Shown: one piece after another, positions 35,849-43,983 of the stretch
Numbering within the stretch: position 1 is the first letter of the stretch
Layout: every line of letters begins with the position of its first letter
Source: Anaerostipes sp. MSJ-23
GTDB taxonomy: Bacteria > Bacillota > Clostridia > Lachnospirales > Lachnospiraceae
Length of the DNA stretch: 64,000 bases
Direction of reading: 5' to 3'
Assembly: GCF_018918155.1 (NCBI RefSeq)
Contig: NZ_JAHLPY010000007.1
Span: 1 to 64,000, forward strand
Notes under the pieces: model-generated
Told to the model about the DNA's origin: nothing
Database searches by the model: none
What the model saw: the letters and a program-made list of their open reading frames with translations, nothing else
Translations under genes and position numbers: made by a program

Positions 35849-36688
35849 TTATTTTGTTTGTTCATCTAAAATTCGTTTGATATGAATTAATAAATATAAT
35901 TGTTCATCAATTGTTAATTTATAGTTATATTGCTTTTTAATATATTCTGCAATTTTTTTTACTCCTGAAAAAGCATTTTCATTCTGTTCTACCATCACTT
36001 TATAAATTTCTTGCATCGTATCTTCATATTCCATATGGTCAAAGACTCTTGCCGCAAAAAACTTTAAATGTGTTAAAAATCTCTCATAGGAAATAGATTC
36101 TTCATTTAAATCTATCTTAAAATGAATCCTTACAATCTGTAAGACTGTATTGATCAACTCTGTAATCTGATTCACATCGGTTATATTCTGTGCATTTAAT
36201 TCTGCAGACACGATATGCATTGCAATAAATGCAGCTTCATCATCTCCCAAATCCTCTCCTGTCTGTTCTTTAATCCATTCAATCGCATGCATACCAACCT
36301 GATATTCCTTTGGATAAAACTTACGAATATCGATTTTCATCATATTCTTTAATGCGATTCCTTCTCGATAACGAGCGACTGCTGAATTGATATGATCCGT
36401 CAGTGTCACATATAAGGAATCTCTTATTTCTAATTTTTCTTTTTTTGCCTCTTTTACTACACGATCCGCAATTCCAAGGTATTCTTCCGAAATCTCTTTT
36501 ACTACTTCCTGTAGTCTCTTGCTTTCTTCTTTATTCTCTAGATGATATGTCTTATCTACCAGAGACTGATCAATATTTTCACCTTTTCTTTTTTTAAATC
36601 CAATTCCCGGACCTGTCATGATCAATTCCATTCCTTGTGAATCTACACTGACCACAGCATTTGTATTCAGAACTCTGATTATTTTCAC
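35849..36688 (-). CDS. licT: BglG/LicT-family transcriptional antiterminator
   Basis: 279 residues from the GTG at 36688; the ATG two codons earlier (36694) sits too close to its GAGGAG site. An RNA-binding CAT domain (1-55, KIIRVLNTNAVVSVDSQG) is followed by PRD1 (about 65-170, with conserved His near TDHINSAV and MHAIEW) and PRD2 (about 170-279, with MHIVSAE early and LLIHIKRIL at the end). PTS-dependent phosphorylation of PRD histidines should control its activity. Two cognate RAT/terminator modules flank it, so it regulates itself and the PTS-GH1 genes. Confidence 0.93.
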   Translation of the reverse strand: MKIIRVLNTNAVVSVDSQGMELIMTGPGIGFKKRKGENIDQSLVDKTYHLENKEESKRLQEVVKEISEEYLGIADRVVKEAKKEKLEIRDSLYVTLTDHINSAVARYREGIALKNMMKIDIRKFYPKEYQVGMHAIEWIKEQTGEDLGDDEAAFIAMHIVSAELNAQNITDVNQITELINTVLQIVRIHFKIDLNEESISYERFLTHLKFFAARVFDHMEYEDTMQEIYKVMVEQNENAFSGVKKIAEYIKKQYNYKLTIDEQLYLLIHIKRILDEQTK

Positions 36689-36750
36689 GTTCATCCTCTC
36701 CTCTAATTTTATCTAAGTTTTTCATCATTTTTTGTATCTCTATAAATGTA

Positions 36751-36897
36751 CAAGAAAGAATCCTGCTTTACAGGATTCTCCGCCTGCGGCGGGTCGCTTC
36801 TGCGACATATTACCCTTCCGCCGCAGTGCGATCCTGCCCGGAGAGCTTTTTCATATCATAGGGGATTCCATCGGAATTTCCTATGACATAAAAAAGA
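36751..36897 (-). repeat. Structured dispersed repeat, copy A (licT leader)
   Basis: About 145 nt, roughly 80% identical to copy B at 53043-53187. In minus orientation: helix CATAGG/CCTATG with an inner TTCC/GGAA hairpin, then GCAGGATC, then a small TGTCGC/GCGAC hairpin, and finally GAATCCTG, 5-nt loop, CAGGATTC followed by TTTCTT. It ends 64 nt before the licT start and follows directly on a terminator. The GC-rich centre stands out from the A/T-rich surroundings. Confidence 0.75.
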
Positions 36898-36939
36898 CTG
36901 CTTAAGACATACTTCTCTTCCTATGTCATAAACAGTCTT
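36894..36939 (-). terminator. LicT-controlled terminator before licT
   Basis: Minus strand AAGACTGTTTATGACATA and TATGTCTTAAGCAGTCTT pair with two mismatches, then TTTTTAT. It overlaps the RAT at 36934-36965. Confidence 0.85.
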
Positions 36940-36965
36940 GCTTACCATTACGTAATAACAAACTT
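36934..36965 (-). promoter_or_regulatory. RAT antiterminator for LicT, before licT
   Basis: Minus strand begins AAGTTTGTTATTACG and ends GTAAGCAAGACT, the same pattern as the second RAT. A TATAAT at 36972-36977 would place the transcript start at the first bases of this element; its -35 is poor. This implies autoregulation of licT by antitermination. Confidence 0.8.
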
Positions 36966-37114
36966 ACTGTCATTATAATATCAAGTAACTTTTTATTTGT
37001 CCATTGTTTTTTCTATTTTCGTCATTTATTCCAATTTCACAAACTTTTTTGTGTATTATGACGAATGTTTCTCGGGAGTTTGACAGTTGAATAAATTAAA
37101 AACACTTTGCAGGC

Positions 37115-37668
37115 TTTATAAATCCTGCAGGATTTTGATTACAGTGAGTTCATCTTCTGTTCTGATGCCGGACTCGAAAGTTCCAACAATCGTCGATTTA
37201 ACACGCTGGGAAACCGGGCATATATCATTACCCATTCTTTGAAAAAAATGAAGAAAGAAGAAGATGTGTTCAATTCCATCTACTATAAAGAAATCCCTGT
37301 TGTCACTGGAAACATGGATGAAAATCTGATCATCACTTATTCTCCAAAATATAAAGCTTATCAGCGAAAGATCCGTTCCCGTCAGATCGAACGTGCAAAA
37401 AAGATCATTGAAACACCGGATGGCGAGATCGCAGAGAAAAAAGTATATGATATCGATCTGGAACAGATCAAAAAAGAAGAAATGTATGATGGATTTTATG
37501 CTGTGATCACAAATCTGGAAAGTGATATCCGTGAGATCATAAATATCAATAAACAGCGATGGGAGATTGAAGAAAATTTCAGGATCATGAAAACAGATTT
37601 TGAAGCTCGTCCTGTGTATGTAAGAAGAGAAGATCGTATCAAAGCACATTTTATTTCCTGTATTTCTG
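37115..37668 (+). pseudogene. IS1634-type transposase fragment
   Basis: The frame upstream of the ATG at 37239 is also coding: DYSEFIFCSDAGLESSNNRR leads into RAYIITHSLKKMKKEED, then YDGFYAVITNLESD and RWEIEENFRIMKTDFEARP, all typical of IS1634-family DDE transposases (DAGL with the second Asp, E in the YREKW-like block). The N-terminal half is missing, and the reading changes to unrelated sequence after AHFISC near 37668. Both ends are therefore truncated. A small TGCAGG/CCTGCA palindrome sits at the left edge. Confidence 0.7.
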
Positions 37669-38138
37669 TCGTATATCCGCTCTTATATCCTTTTTCTTTC
37701 AAACGCTTTGTTAATTCTTCCACCGTGACTTTTGCATCTCCGACACAACGAACTGCATCTACCTTTTCTGCATGAAATTCCGATGTATTGATTGCTAATA
37801 CTTTTATATCTGGATTTCTAAACAATACCCATTTAGATCCAGTTACAAAATCATTAAATCTTGTTCCAATTCCGATCACTAAATCTGCATCTTTAGCAAG
37901 AAGATTTGCCGCAAGACCACCTGTTACACCAACACCACCAACACTTAATTCAAAAGAATCTGGCAATGCAGAATGTCCTGCCTGTGTCTGAGAAACTGGA
38001 ATATTAAATTCCTTACAAAATTCCATTACCGCTTCTCCTGCTTCTGAATAGCGAACACCACCACCAGAAATAAGTAATGGTTTCTTTGCTGCCATGATCA
38101 TTTCTACCGCTTTATCTAATTCATATTCATCATAAATT
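37669..38138 (-). pseudogene. iolD: iolD fragment (TPP-enzyme central domain)
   Basis: About 155 codons on the minus strand: KPLLISGGGVRYSEAGEAV, then SVGGVGVTGGLAANLLAKDADLVIG and GTRFNDFVTGSKW, matching the central domain of IolD, the trihydroxycyclohexanedione acylhydrolase of inositol breakdown. The PYR and PP domains are absent, and the 3' side fuses to antisense transposase sequence, so no enzyme can be made. No other iol gene is in the window. Confidence 0.7.
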
Positions 38139-38166
38139 TTATTGAATTATGATATAAAATCAATAA

Positions 38167-38195
38167 TTTACATATAGGACAACTGTTGTTATACT
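38167..38195 (+). promoter_or_regulatory. Promoter of the MATE gene
   Basis: TTTACA (38167-38172), 17 nt, TATACT (38190-38195). Transcription would start near 38202, too close to the ATG at 38210 for a ribosome site, which supports the ATG at 38231. Confidence 0.75.
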
Positions 38196-38230
38196 AAAAA
38201 TCAAGTAGAATGAAAAGGAATGATTTTAAA

Positions 38231-39592
38231 ATGAAACGAATTGATTTTGAAAATGGAACCGTAACTGGAAATATTTTTGGAGCCGCTCTTCCTATGCTTG
38301 TTGCTCAAATATTAAACTTGTTATATAACGTCGTCGATCGTATTTATATCGCACGAATCCCACATGTTGGAACTGCTGCCCTTGGTTCTGTCGGACTTTG
38401 TTTTCCACTGGTTGTAATTATCACCGCATTTGCAAATCTGTTTGGAAGCGGTGGTGCGCCATTGTTTTCCATCAGCAGAGGGCAGAAAAAAAATAAACAG
38501 GCTATCCATATCATGAATACTTCATTTTTCATGGTCTGTACCAGTGCTGTCTTATTAATGTTCATCGGACTTTTATTTGCACGCCCACTTCTTAAATTAT
38601 TCGGAGCTTCCACAGATGCTCTTATTTATGCCTTTCCTTATATGATGATTTATCTCATTGGTACACTGCCATCTATGATCGCGATCGGAATGAATCCATT
38701 TATCAATGCTCAAGGGTACTCAACCATCGGAATGTTTTCTGTTGCGATCGGTGCGATTGCAAATCTTGTGCTTGATCCACTCTTTATTTTTGTATTAGGA
38801 TTCGGTGTACGCGGTGCTGCGATTGCAACTGTAATCTCTCAATGTCTTTCTGCTTCTTTTGTTCTGTTTTTCCTTACAAGAAAAGCCGAATTAAAAGTAC
38901 ATTTTCTTCACAAAAATGAATTATCAGAAAGCCTTACCTACGCCAAAAATATCATCAGCCTTGGAACTGCCGGATTTATTATGCAATTGACAAACAGTTT
39001 GGTAAGCATCGTTTGCAACAATGTACTTTCCGTTACCGGAGGAGATATTTATATCTCTGTTATGACCATTATTTCCAGCATACGTCAGTTGGTAGAAACA
39101 CCAATCTACGCCATGAACGAAGGAGCATCTCCAATCTTAAGCTATAATTATGGAGCCAGACGTCCTGCCCGTGTAAAAAAAGCAATGGTTGTAATGGCAT
39201 CCATGATTTTATGCTATACTGCCGTTATGTGGGGCATCATCATTCTCGCTCCTGGTGCACTGATCCGTGTTTTCAGCTCTGATACTGCTCTTATAAGGGA
39301 TTCGATCCCTGCATTAAACCAGTATTTTGCAGCTTTCATCTTCATGGATCTACAGTATATCGGACAGACCGTATTTAAATCTTTAAATAAAAAAAAGCAT
39401 GCGATCTTCTTTTCGCTGCTTCGTAAGGTATTTATTGTTGTTCCACTGACTTATCTGATGCCGTATGCATTACATATGGGAACTTCCGGTGTATTTCTTG
39501 CAGAGCCTGTGTCAAACGTAATCGGCGGGGGACTATGTTTTGTTACTATGCTTTGTACTATACTTCCTGAATTAAAAAGAATGGAAATTTAA
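38231..39592 (+). CDS. MATE-family multidrug efflux protein
   Basis: 453 residues, starting MKRIDFENGTVTGNIFGAAL, with AAAAGGAA upstream. Twelve membrane helices in two halves are apparent; GSVGLCFPLVVIITAFANLFGSGG and MIAIGMNPFINAQGYSTIGM are typical of DinF/MepA-type antiporters. Sodium- or proton-driven export of cationic compounds is the family role; the substrate is unknown. It is monocistronic with its own promoter, and is bordered upstream by IS debris. Confidence 0.9.
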   Translation: MKRIDFENGTVTGNIFGAALPMLVAQILNLLYNVVDRIYIARIPHVGTAALGSVGLCFPLVVIITAFANLFGSGGAPLFSISRGQKKNKQAIHIMNTSFFMVCTSAVLLMFIGLLFARPLLKLFGASTDALIYAFPYMMIYLIGTLPSMIAIGMNPFINAQGYSTIGMFSVAIGAIANLVLDPLFIFVLGFGVRGAAIATVISQCLSASFVLFFLTRKAELKVHFLHKNELSESLTYAKNIISLGTAGFIMQLTNSLVSIVCNNVLSVTGGDIYISVMTIISSIRQLVETPIYAMNEGASPILSYNYGARRPARVKKAMVVMASMILCYTAVMWGIIILAPGALIRVFSSDTALIRDSIPALNQYFAAFIFMDLQYIGQTVFKSLNKKKHAIFFSLLRKVFIVVPLTYLMPYALHMGTSGVFLAEPVSNVIGGGLCFVTMLCTILPELKRMEI

Positions 39593-39609
39593 TTCTACAT
39601 TTTATACAA

Positions 39610-39647
39610 AAAATTCCCTGAAAACTTCTTGTTTCTCAGGGAATTTT
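39610..39647. terminator. Bidirectional terminator between convergent genes
   Basis: AAAATTCCCTGA, 14-nt loop, TCAGGGAATTTT, with T-rich flanks. It serves the MATE gene (+) and the C39-like gene (-), whose stop is 3 nt away. Confidence 0.85.
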
Positions 39648-39649
39648 CT

Positions 39650-40381
39650 TTAATCATTAATAGATTTTAAGATTGCAGACTGAACTGCATTGATTTTGCT
39701 ATGTGATTTCTGAATTTCTTGTTTATACACTTCTTCTTTTGGTGTCTGCTTTGTTGTTGTTTCTTCTTTTGTACTGATTTCCCAGAATGGTCCTCCTGCA
39801 GTTGCCCCTTCTTTTCCCTGGCTTACTACTTTGCTTAATGACCACGTCTTTGCTGTATTCGCACGGCTTCCAACATCCGCTACCTCTACTTTATCTTTTC
39901 CGATCATACGTGTCAGCACAATAAAATGACCATGTTTTGTAAAATCTCCAGGTCCCATCAATGCAACGACTGGATGTCCTGCGTTCAATGCTTTTTCCAC
40001 GGCACTTTTACTGTATCCAAGTCCCTTACAACTTAGCCCGTACAATTTGGATAACCCTGGAATTACATTATGTGTACATCCCTGTCCAGTGTAATACCAG
40101 CCATGCTCATATGCCTGTTTACACATCTTCGGGACATCAGCTTTTTTCCCAGTTAAAGAACTATAACACACTGCCACACTTGTTGGCCCACAGCCAGCTG
40201 CCTGTATGGTGCTTCCTCCAATCTTCTTTCCTGGATAATCTGCCTGGTTGTAATATACAACTTTTAATGGTTTCGACTGTTGTTGCTTTTGTGCGGCCAT
40301 AACTCCTGCTGGCTGCGCTACCATCATAAAACTAAAGCAGGCGGCCGCAATATATGTGCCGGCTTTTTTACTGATTCCCAT
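39650..40381 (-). CDS. Secreted C39-like papain-fold protein
   Basis: 243 residues from the ATG at 40381, which has GGAGG 6 nt upstream; an earlier ATG (40405) lacks it. A signal peptide (1-30, cleavage near GVMAA) precedes a C39-like domain with GCGPTSVAVCYSSL (catalytic Cys near residue 64) and KHGHFIVLTRMIG (His near 150), plus ADVGSRAN nearby. The C-terminal 45 residues are charged and repetitive (ETTTKQTPKEEV). Likely an extracellular cysteine peptidase or amidase; no ABC transporter is adjacent, unlike bacteriocin-processing C39. Confidence 0.78.
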   Translation of the reverse strand: MGISKKAGTYIAAACFSFMMVAQPAGVMAAQKQQQSKPLKVVYYNQADYPGKKIGGSTIQAAGCGPTSVAVCYSSLTGKKADVPKMCKQAYEHGWYYTGQGCTHNVIPGLSKLYGLSCKGLGYSKSAVEKALNAGHPVVALMGPGDFTKHGHFIVLTRMIGKDKVEVADVGSRANTAKTWSLSKVVSQGKEGATAGGPFWEISTKEETTTKQTPKEEVYKQEIQKSHSKINAVQSAILKSIND

Positions 40382-40440
40382 AAAAAACCTCCGGTAAAAA
40401 TGCAATCATCTAAAATCTCCTCCACTTTTCCAACAGTTTT

Positions 40441-40469
40441 AGTATAACATTCTTTAGTTTGTTAATCAA
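40441..40469 (-). promoter_or_regulatory. Promoter of the C39-like gene
   Basis: TTGATT (40464-40469), 17 nt, TATACT (40441-40446) on the minus strand, about 60 nt before the start codon. Confidence 0.7.
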
Positions 40470-40551
40470 GTATTTCAATTGTTAATTTTTTATTAAGTCA
40501 TTTTTTCACTTTTAATATTTTCTTAATTTTTCAAAAAACTTCTAAGAAACA

Positions 40552-40597
40552 AAAAAATAAGGAAACCTTTCTGCTCACAAAGGTTTCCTTATTTTTT
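40552..40597 (-). terminator. Terminator of the phospholipid operon
   Basis: A perfect inverted repeat, AAAAAATAAGGAAACCTTT, 8-nt loop, and its exact complement ending in TTTTTT. It touches the psd stop. Confidence 0.9.
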
Positions 40598-40598
40598 C

Positions 40599-41462
40599 TT
40601 ATATTGCTCGTCCCAGCGGATCACCCTGACGTACTTTTGTTTCACATAATTTTTTTGTACGCTCCAATAATTCTTTTCTTATTTCCACACGATTTTTTTC
40701 AACAAATAACACAATGGTAGAACCACCGAATTCAAAATATCCTTTTTCCATTCCACGTTTTACCGGACCTTCTCCGTGATGATTGACAATCTTCCCAACC
40801 ATCAAAGCTCCAACTTCCATTTGAATCACATTCCCAAAATGATTGGTCTTGATCATTGTAAATTCTCTTGCATTTTCTTTATAAATTTTCACATGATCAT
40901 TTGCTACCGGATTTACGGTATGATAAACTCCTGGAATAAAATAGTTTTCACTTTTTTCTCCATCATCTATATAACAGTATCTGTGATAATCATCCACCGT
41001 AAGTCTTAAAATAATCGCATACCCTCCCTGAAAGCGTTGTGCAAGTTTTCTATTCTTTAAAATAGATGCCACCGTGTATCTCGTATCTTTTACAACAAAA
41101 GAAGTATTTTCTCCAATCGAGTATACACTTACTTTACTGTCACAAGGACTAAAAAGGACCTTCGGATCCTTTGGCAGCGGACGTTTTCCTGGACGAATCT
41201 TTCTTGTAAAAAAATCATTATAACTTTTATAAAAAGCTGGCTCATATTGTTTCATATCAATCTTATTTCTTTTGATAAAACCACTGATCATACATTTAGA
41301 AAAAGGAGAACTTAAAAAAGCTCCCCCTACTTTCGATACCCATGGCATGGTCAATACCTTAAGTCCTGCCTGCCCGGCAAATGTAGAATACAGCAGCCTT
41401 AAAAAACGATCTTGAGAATTATCTTCCTCATAAATGTTTCCATTTCGATCTGCGTATTTCAT
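40599..41462 (-). CDS. psd: Phosphatidylserine decarboxylase
   Basis: 287 residues. The chain includes DDYHRYCYIDDG (conserved His-Arg-Tyr block), NHFGNVIQMEVGALMVG and the self-cleavage site FEFGGSTIVLF, where the serine becomes the pyruvoyl cofactor (GGST instead of the commoner LGST). It converts phosphatidylserine to phosphatidylethanolamine at the membrane. Follows pssA by 12 nt and ends the four-gene lipid operon. Confidence 0.93.
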   Translation of the reverse strand: MKYADRNGNIYEEDNSQDRFLRLLYSTFAGQAGLKVLTMPWVSKVGGAFLSSPFSKCMISGFIKRNKIDMKQYEPAFYKSYNDFFTRKIRPGKRPLPKDPKVLFSPCDSKVSVYSIGENTSFVVKDTRYTVASILKNRKLAQRFQGGYAIILRLTVDDYHRYCYIDDGEKSENYFIPGVYHTVNPVANDHVKIYKENAREFTMIKTNHFGNVIQMEVGALMVGKIVNHHGEGPVKRGMEKGYFEFGGSTIVLFVEKNRVEIRKELLERTKKLCETKVRQGDPLGRAI

Positions 41463-41474
41463 CCATTTTCTCCT

Positions 41475-42095
41475 CTATTTAAAACAAAACATTTTGATTG
41501 CCACCAACGCTCCGATTACAACAAATCCAAGCATACATTTCTTTCCTGGCTTAAACACTTTAAAATCAATGACAAATAACAGTCCAATGACTAGAATCAT
41601 TGCAATATAAATGTATGGGAACTGCTGTGTAAAAAATCTTCGCAGCTGATAAACAATTGGAATAATCAAAGCAACCGATGTCACTGGCAAGCCCTGATAG
41701 TGTTTTCTTCTAGAATTGCTGTGGGCCTGACGTTGTTCTTCTGTTACATTAAAATATGCAAGACGGATGACAGCCCCAAGAATATATATCATATAAATAA
41801 TCTTGGCATACCATGTATCCATTCCAAGGCAGTATCCGATGACAACAGGATACACTCCAAAACATACAAGATCACAAAGAGAATCAATTTCAATTCCAAA
41901 TTTCTTTGCATCTTCACTTCGTTTAATCTTTTTCGCGATTGTACCGTCATACATATCAGTAAATCCTGAAATCATCAAACAGAGAATTGCTATCTTAAAA
42001 TTCCCCTGAAATGCCTGTGACATACCAAAAACTGCACTGACAACTCCCAAGTATGTCAAAATTACTGAAACATTATAAAATCCTATCATATCCAC
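41475..42095 (-). CDS. pssA: CDP-diacylglycerol-serine O-phosphatidyltransferase
   Basis: 206 residues, with about six membrane helices. The CDP-alcohol phosphatidyltransferase motif (D-G-x2-A-K/R-x8-G-x3-D-x3-D) is complete: DMYDGTIAKKIKR, then FGIEIDSLCDLVCFG near residues 48-80. It makes phosphatidylserine, the substrate of the next gene product. Lies 3 nt after the flippase-like gene. Confidence 0.93.
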   Translation of the reverse strand: MDMIGFYNVSVILTYLGVVSAVFGMSQAFQGNFKIAILCLMISGFTDMYDGTIAKKIKRSEDAKKFGIEIDSLCDLVCFGVYPVVIGYCLGMDTWYAKIIYMIYILGAVIRLAYFNVTEEQRQAHSNSRRKHYQGLPVTSVALIIPIVYQLRRFFTQQFPYIYIAMILVIGLLFVIDFKVFKPGKKCMLGFVVIGALVAIKMFCFK

Positions 42096-42098
42096 CCT

Positions 42099-43124
42099 CT
42101 ATTCCTTACGTTTAATCGTAATATGTGCTACACAAGTCATAACTGCGCTAATCAAAACTAGTGCATAGTAACTGATTCCACGGCTTAATAACATTGCCGG
42201 ATATAAAAGCCCTCCCGTAAAAATCTTACGGAAAATATTTAAAAACAGGCCTTCGCTGATTCCCATTCCTCCTGGCAGCGGAAGCATATCAACAGCGATT
42301 GATATTACACACTGAAGTGCTACTACATCAACGAAGCCAAGCGCATGAAGTCCAAGTGCCCGATATACAAGATATGTAATCGAGAAATGAACGATTCTCT
42401 GAAACAATGTTACAAGAAACATTCGAAATACCATCATTTTATGCACCTGAATGACTGATGCCGCTTGATGATATTTCACCATAGACTCTTCAATTTTTTT
42501 CATTCGTTCTTCTTTTTTCTTTACAGCATGGATTTTTTCAAGTCCTCGCATTAACGCTATCACTATTTTCGATGCAAGTGTTGGTTCAAAAACCAGAACG
42601 AGCATAATCGTCACACATGCAATATTCAATACCATTCCAAGATAAAAAAAGAATGATACGTTTCGAATGTAATCCGTAATTAGAAAATGCCGAAAAATAA
42701 AAATCAATGCCCCTAAAAAAACAAGAACAAATTTATACAAAATCGTTACAATCATCAAAATGACGGTTCCTACCGAAACATCGACTTTGTCACGATTCAT
42801 ATAATACAGCTGCATTGGCTGACCTCCACTTGCAGAAGGTGTAATACAGCTGAAAAAGAATCCAACAAACGAATATTTTACACAATTCTTCTTTGGTACA
42901 TGATCATAATGTAGTACTCGTAAAAAACGGTAGATGATATAAGACTCACTGCAAACAAAAACATTGATAAAGATAAAACCTGCAATATAATAGAGAGGAT
43001 TTACAGATTTCATAACCGTCAATATTTCAGATACTTCTTTTCCTTTGAGAACCGCATAAGCTGTCAGTCCGAAAAGAGCAATGAAAAATACAGCGTTGCC
43101 TATGACTTTTTTCTTATTTTTCAT
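42099..43124 (-). CDS. YbhN/UPF0104-type integral membrane protein (LPG flippase-like)
   Basis: 341 residues with 8 to 9 helices. GFFFSCITPSASGGQPMQLYYMNRD and DMLPLPGGMGISEGLFL are hallmarks of the lysylphosphatidylglycerol synthase transmembrane (AglD/MprF N-terminal) family, which moves lipids across the bilayer. There is no synthase domain, so it may flip or handle lipids made by its neighbours. The link to phosphatidylserine/ethanolamine is inferred from the operon only. Confidence 0.8.
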   Translation of the reverse strand: MKNKKKVIGNAVFFIALFGLTAYAVLKGKEVSEILTVMKSVNPLYYIAGFIFINVFVCSESYIIYRFLRVLHYDHVPKKNCVKYSFVGFFFSCITPSASGGQPMQLYYMNRDKVDVSVGTVILMIVTILYKFVLVFLGALIFIFRHFLITDYIRNVSFFFYLGMVLNIACVTIMLVLVFEPTLASKIVIALMRGLEKIHAVKKKEERMKKIEESMVKYHQAASVIQVHKMMVFRMFLVTLFQRIVHFSITYLVYRALGLHALGFVDVVALQCVISIAVDMLPLPGGMGISEGLFLNIFRKIFTGGLLYPAMLLSRGISYYALVLISAVMTCVAHITIKRKE

Positions 43125-43130
43125 AATTTC

Positions 43131-43859
43131 CTACCCCTTGATCTCAGATAATTTTCCTTTCTGTTTTTTTCCTCGATCTTCAAGACCTAACAGACCATTG
43201 ATCCTGCCAAAAAAGCTCCAAAGTTTCTGATACCAGTTTGTTCTCTGTCCAATCTGATAACATCCTTCTGCCAGCAAGATTCCTGCTATGAGATCTACAA
43301 TATAATGCTGTTTGGTCACTTGTGTAGAAATACAAACAAGAATTGCAAAAATCATGGAAAATCTCTGATACCATTTTGGAATCTGTTTTTGCCCACGGAT
43401 TCCTACATAACAAAACCAACTAACCAGACAGTGAATCGATGGAAATAAATTCGCAGACTGATCCACAGAGTAAACAAATCGAAGCAAATGCTCCCACAAT
43501 CCATTTCCCGTAATTTCTGGTCTAATCAAAGTTGTTGGTAAAAAGATAAAAAAGATTCCACAAATAATTCTTGAAATAAAATCTCCTACCAAAAATCGAT
43601 ACATATGTTCTCTTCCAATCCAACCAATCATAATATAATTAGCTGCCCAGAAAAGATAACAGATCAAATAAATACTGGTAAATGCCGGAATTACCGGAAC
43701 CATCCGATCAAAAGCAGTTGTAAAATTATGATGATATGCTCCCTGTCTTAAAATCATAGTACCTGAATAAATTACCGTATTAAATACAAAGGAAGAAATC
43801 AACGGAATGACTGCATATAATGGTACAATTCCAAAAATATAACCCTTTTTTTTCTTCAT
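43131..43859 (-). CDS. PAP2-family membrane phosphatase
   Basis: 242 residues from the ATG at 43859, which has GAGG 7 nt before it; an upstream in-frame ATG is at 43886. Six membrane helices are apparent. The catalytic pieces are LFPSIHCLVSWF (Ser-x-His) and VTKQHYIVDLIAG (His with the downstream Asp); the first KxxxxxxRP motif is poor. The family dephosphorylates lipid phosphates or exchanges head groups. First gene of PAP2-flippase-pssA-psd, so it may act on phosphatidate or on a phospholipid precursor. Confidence 0.8.
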   Translation of the reverse strand: MKKKKGYIFGIVPLYAVIPLISSFVFNTVIYSGTMILRQGAYHHNFTTAFDRMVPVIPAFTSIYLICYLFWAANYIMIGWIGREHMYRFLVGDFISRIICGIFFIFLPTTLIRPEITGNGLWEHLLRFVYSVDQSANLFPSIHCLVSWFCYVGIRGQKQIPKWYQRFSMIFAILVCISTQVTKQHYIVDLIAGILLAEGCYQIGQRTNWYQKLWSFFGRINGLLGLEDRGKKQKGKLSEIKG

Positions 43860-43902
43860 AAATCTGCCTCTTTTTTTCTTAAGCAATATTTCCTTTTATG
43901 TA

Positions 43903-43931
43903 TAAAAATCATGCCAGATTATGACATGATT
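43903..43931 (-). terminator. Terminator-like hairpin after RND, inside the PAP2 leader
   Basis: Minus strand AATCATGTC, 7-nt loop, GGCATGATT, then TTTATAC. It can end the RND transcript, but it also lies downstream of the promoter at 43939-43967. Confidence 0.65.
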
Positions 43932-43938
43932 CTTGTAC

Positions 43939-43967
43939 ATTATATCTTTCCCTATGAAAAATGTAAA
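43939..43967 (-). promoter_or_regulatory. Promoter of the phospholipid operon
   Basis: TTTACA (43962-43967), 17 nt, TATAAT (43939-43944) on the minus strand, between the RND stop and the hairpin at 43903-43931. Confidence 0.8.
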
Positions 43968-43983
43968 GGAAAGAGCCATATTT

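Noticed and set aside
37116-37649. Long minus-strand open frame of 177 codons
   Set aside because: It is antisense to the transposase fragment; its product is a low-complexity Phe/Ile-rich string with no family features, while the plus strand has clear transposase motifs.
39650-40381. Bacteriocin-processing C39 peptidase
   Set aside because: No ABC transporter domain, bacteriocin precursor or immunity gene is present; it is a stand-alone secreted protein.
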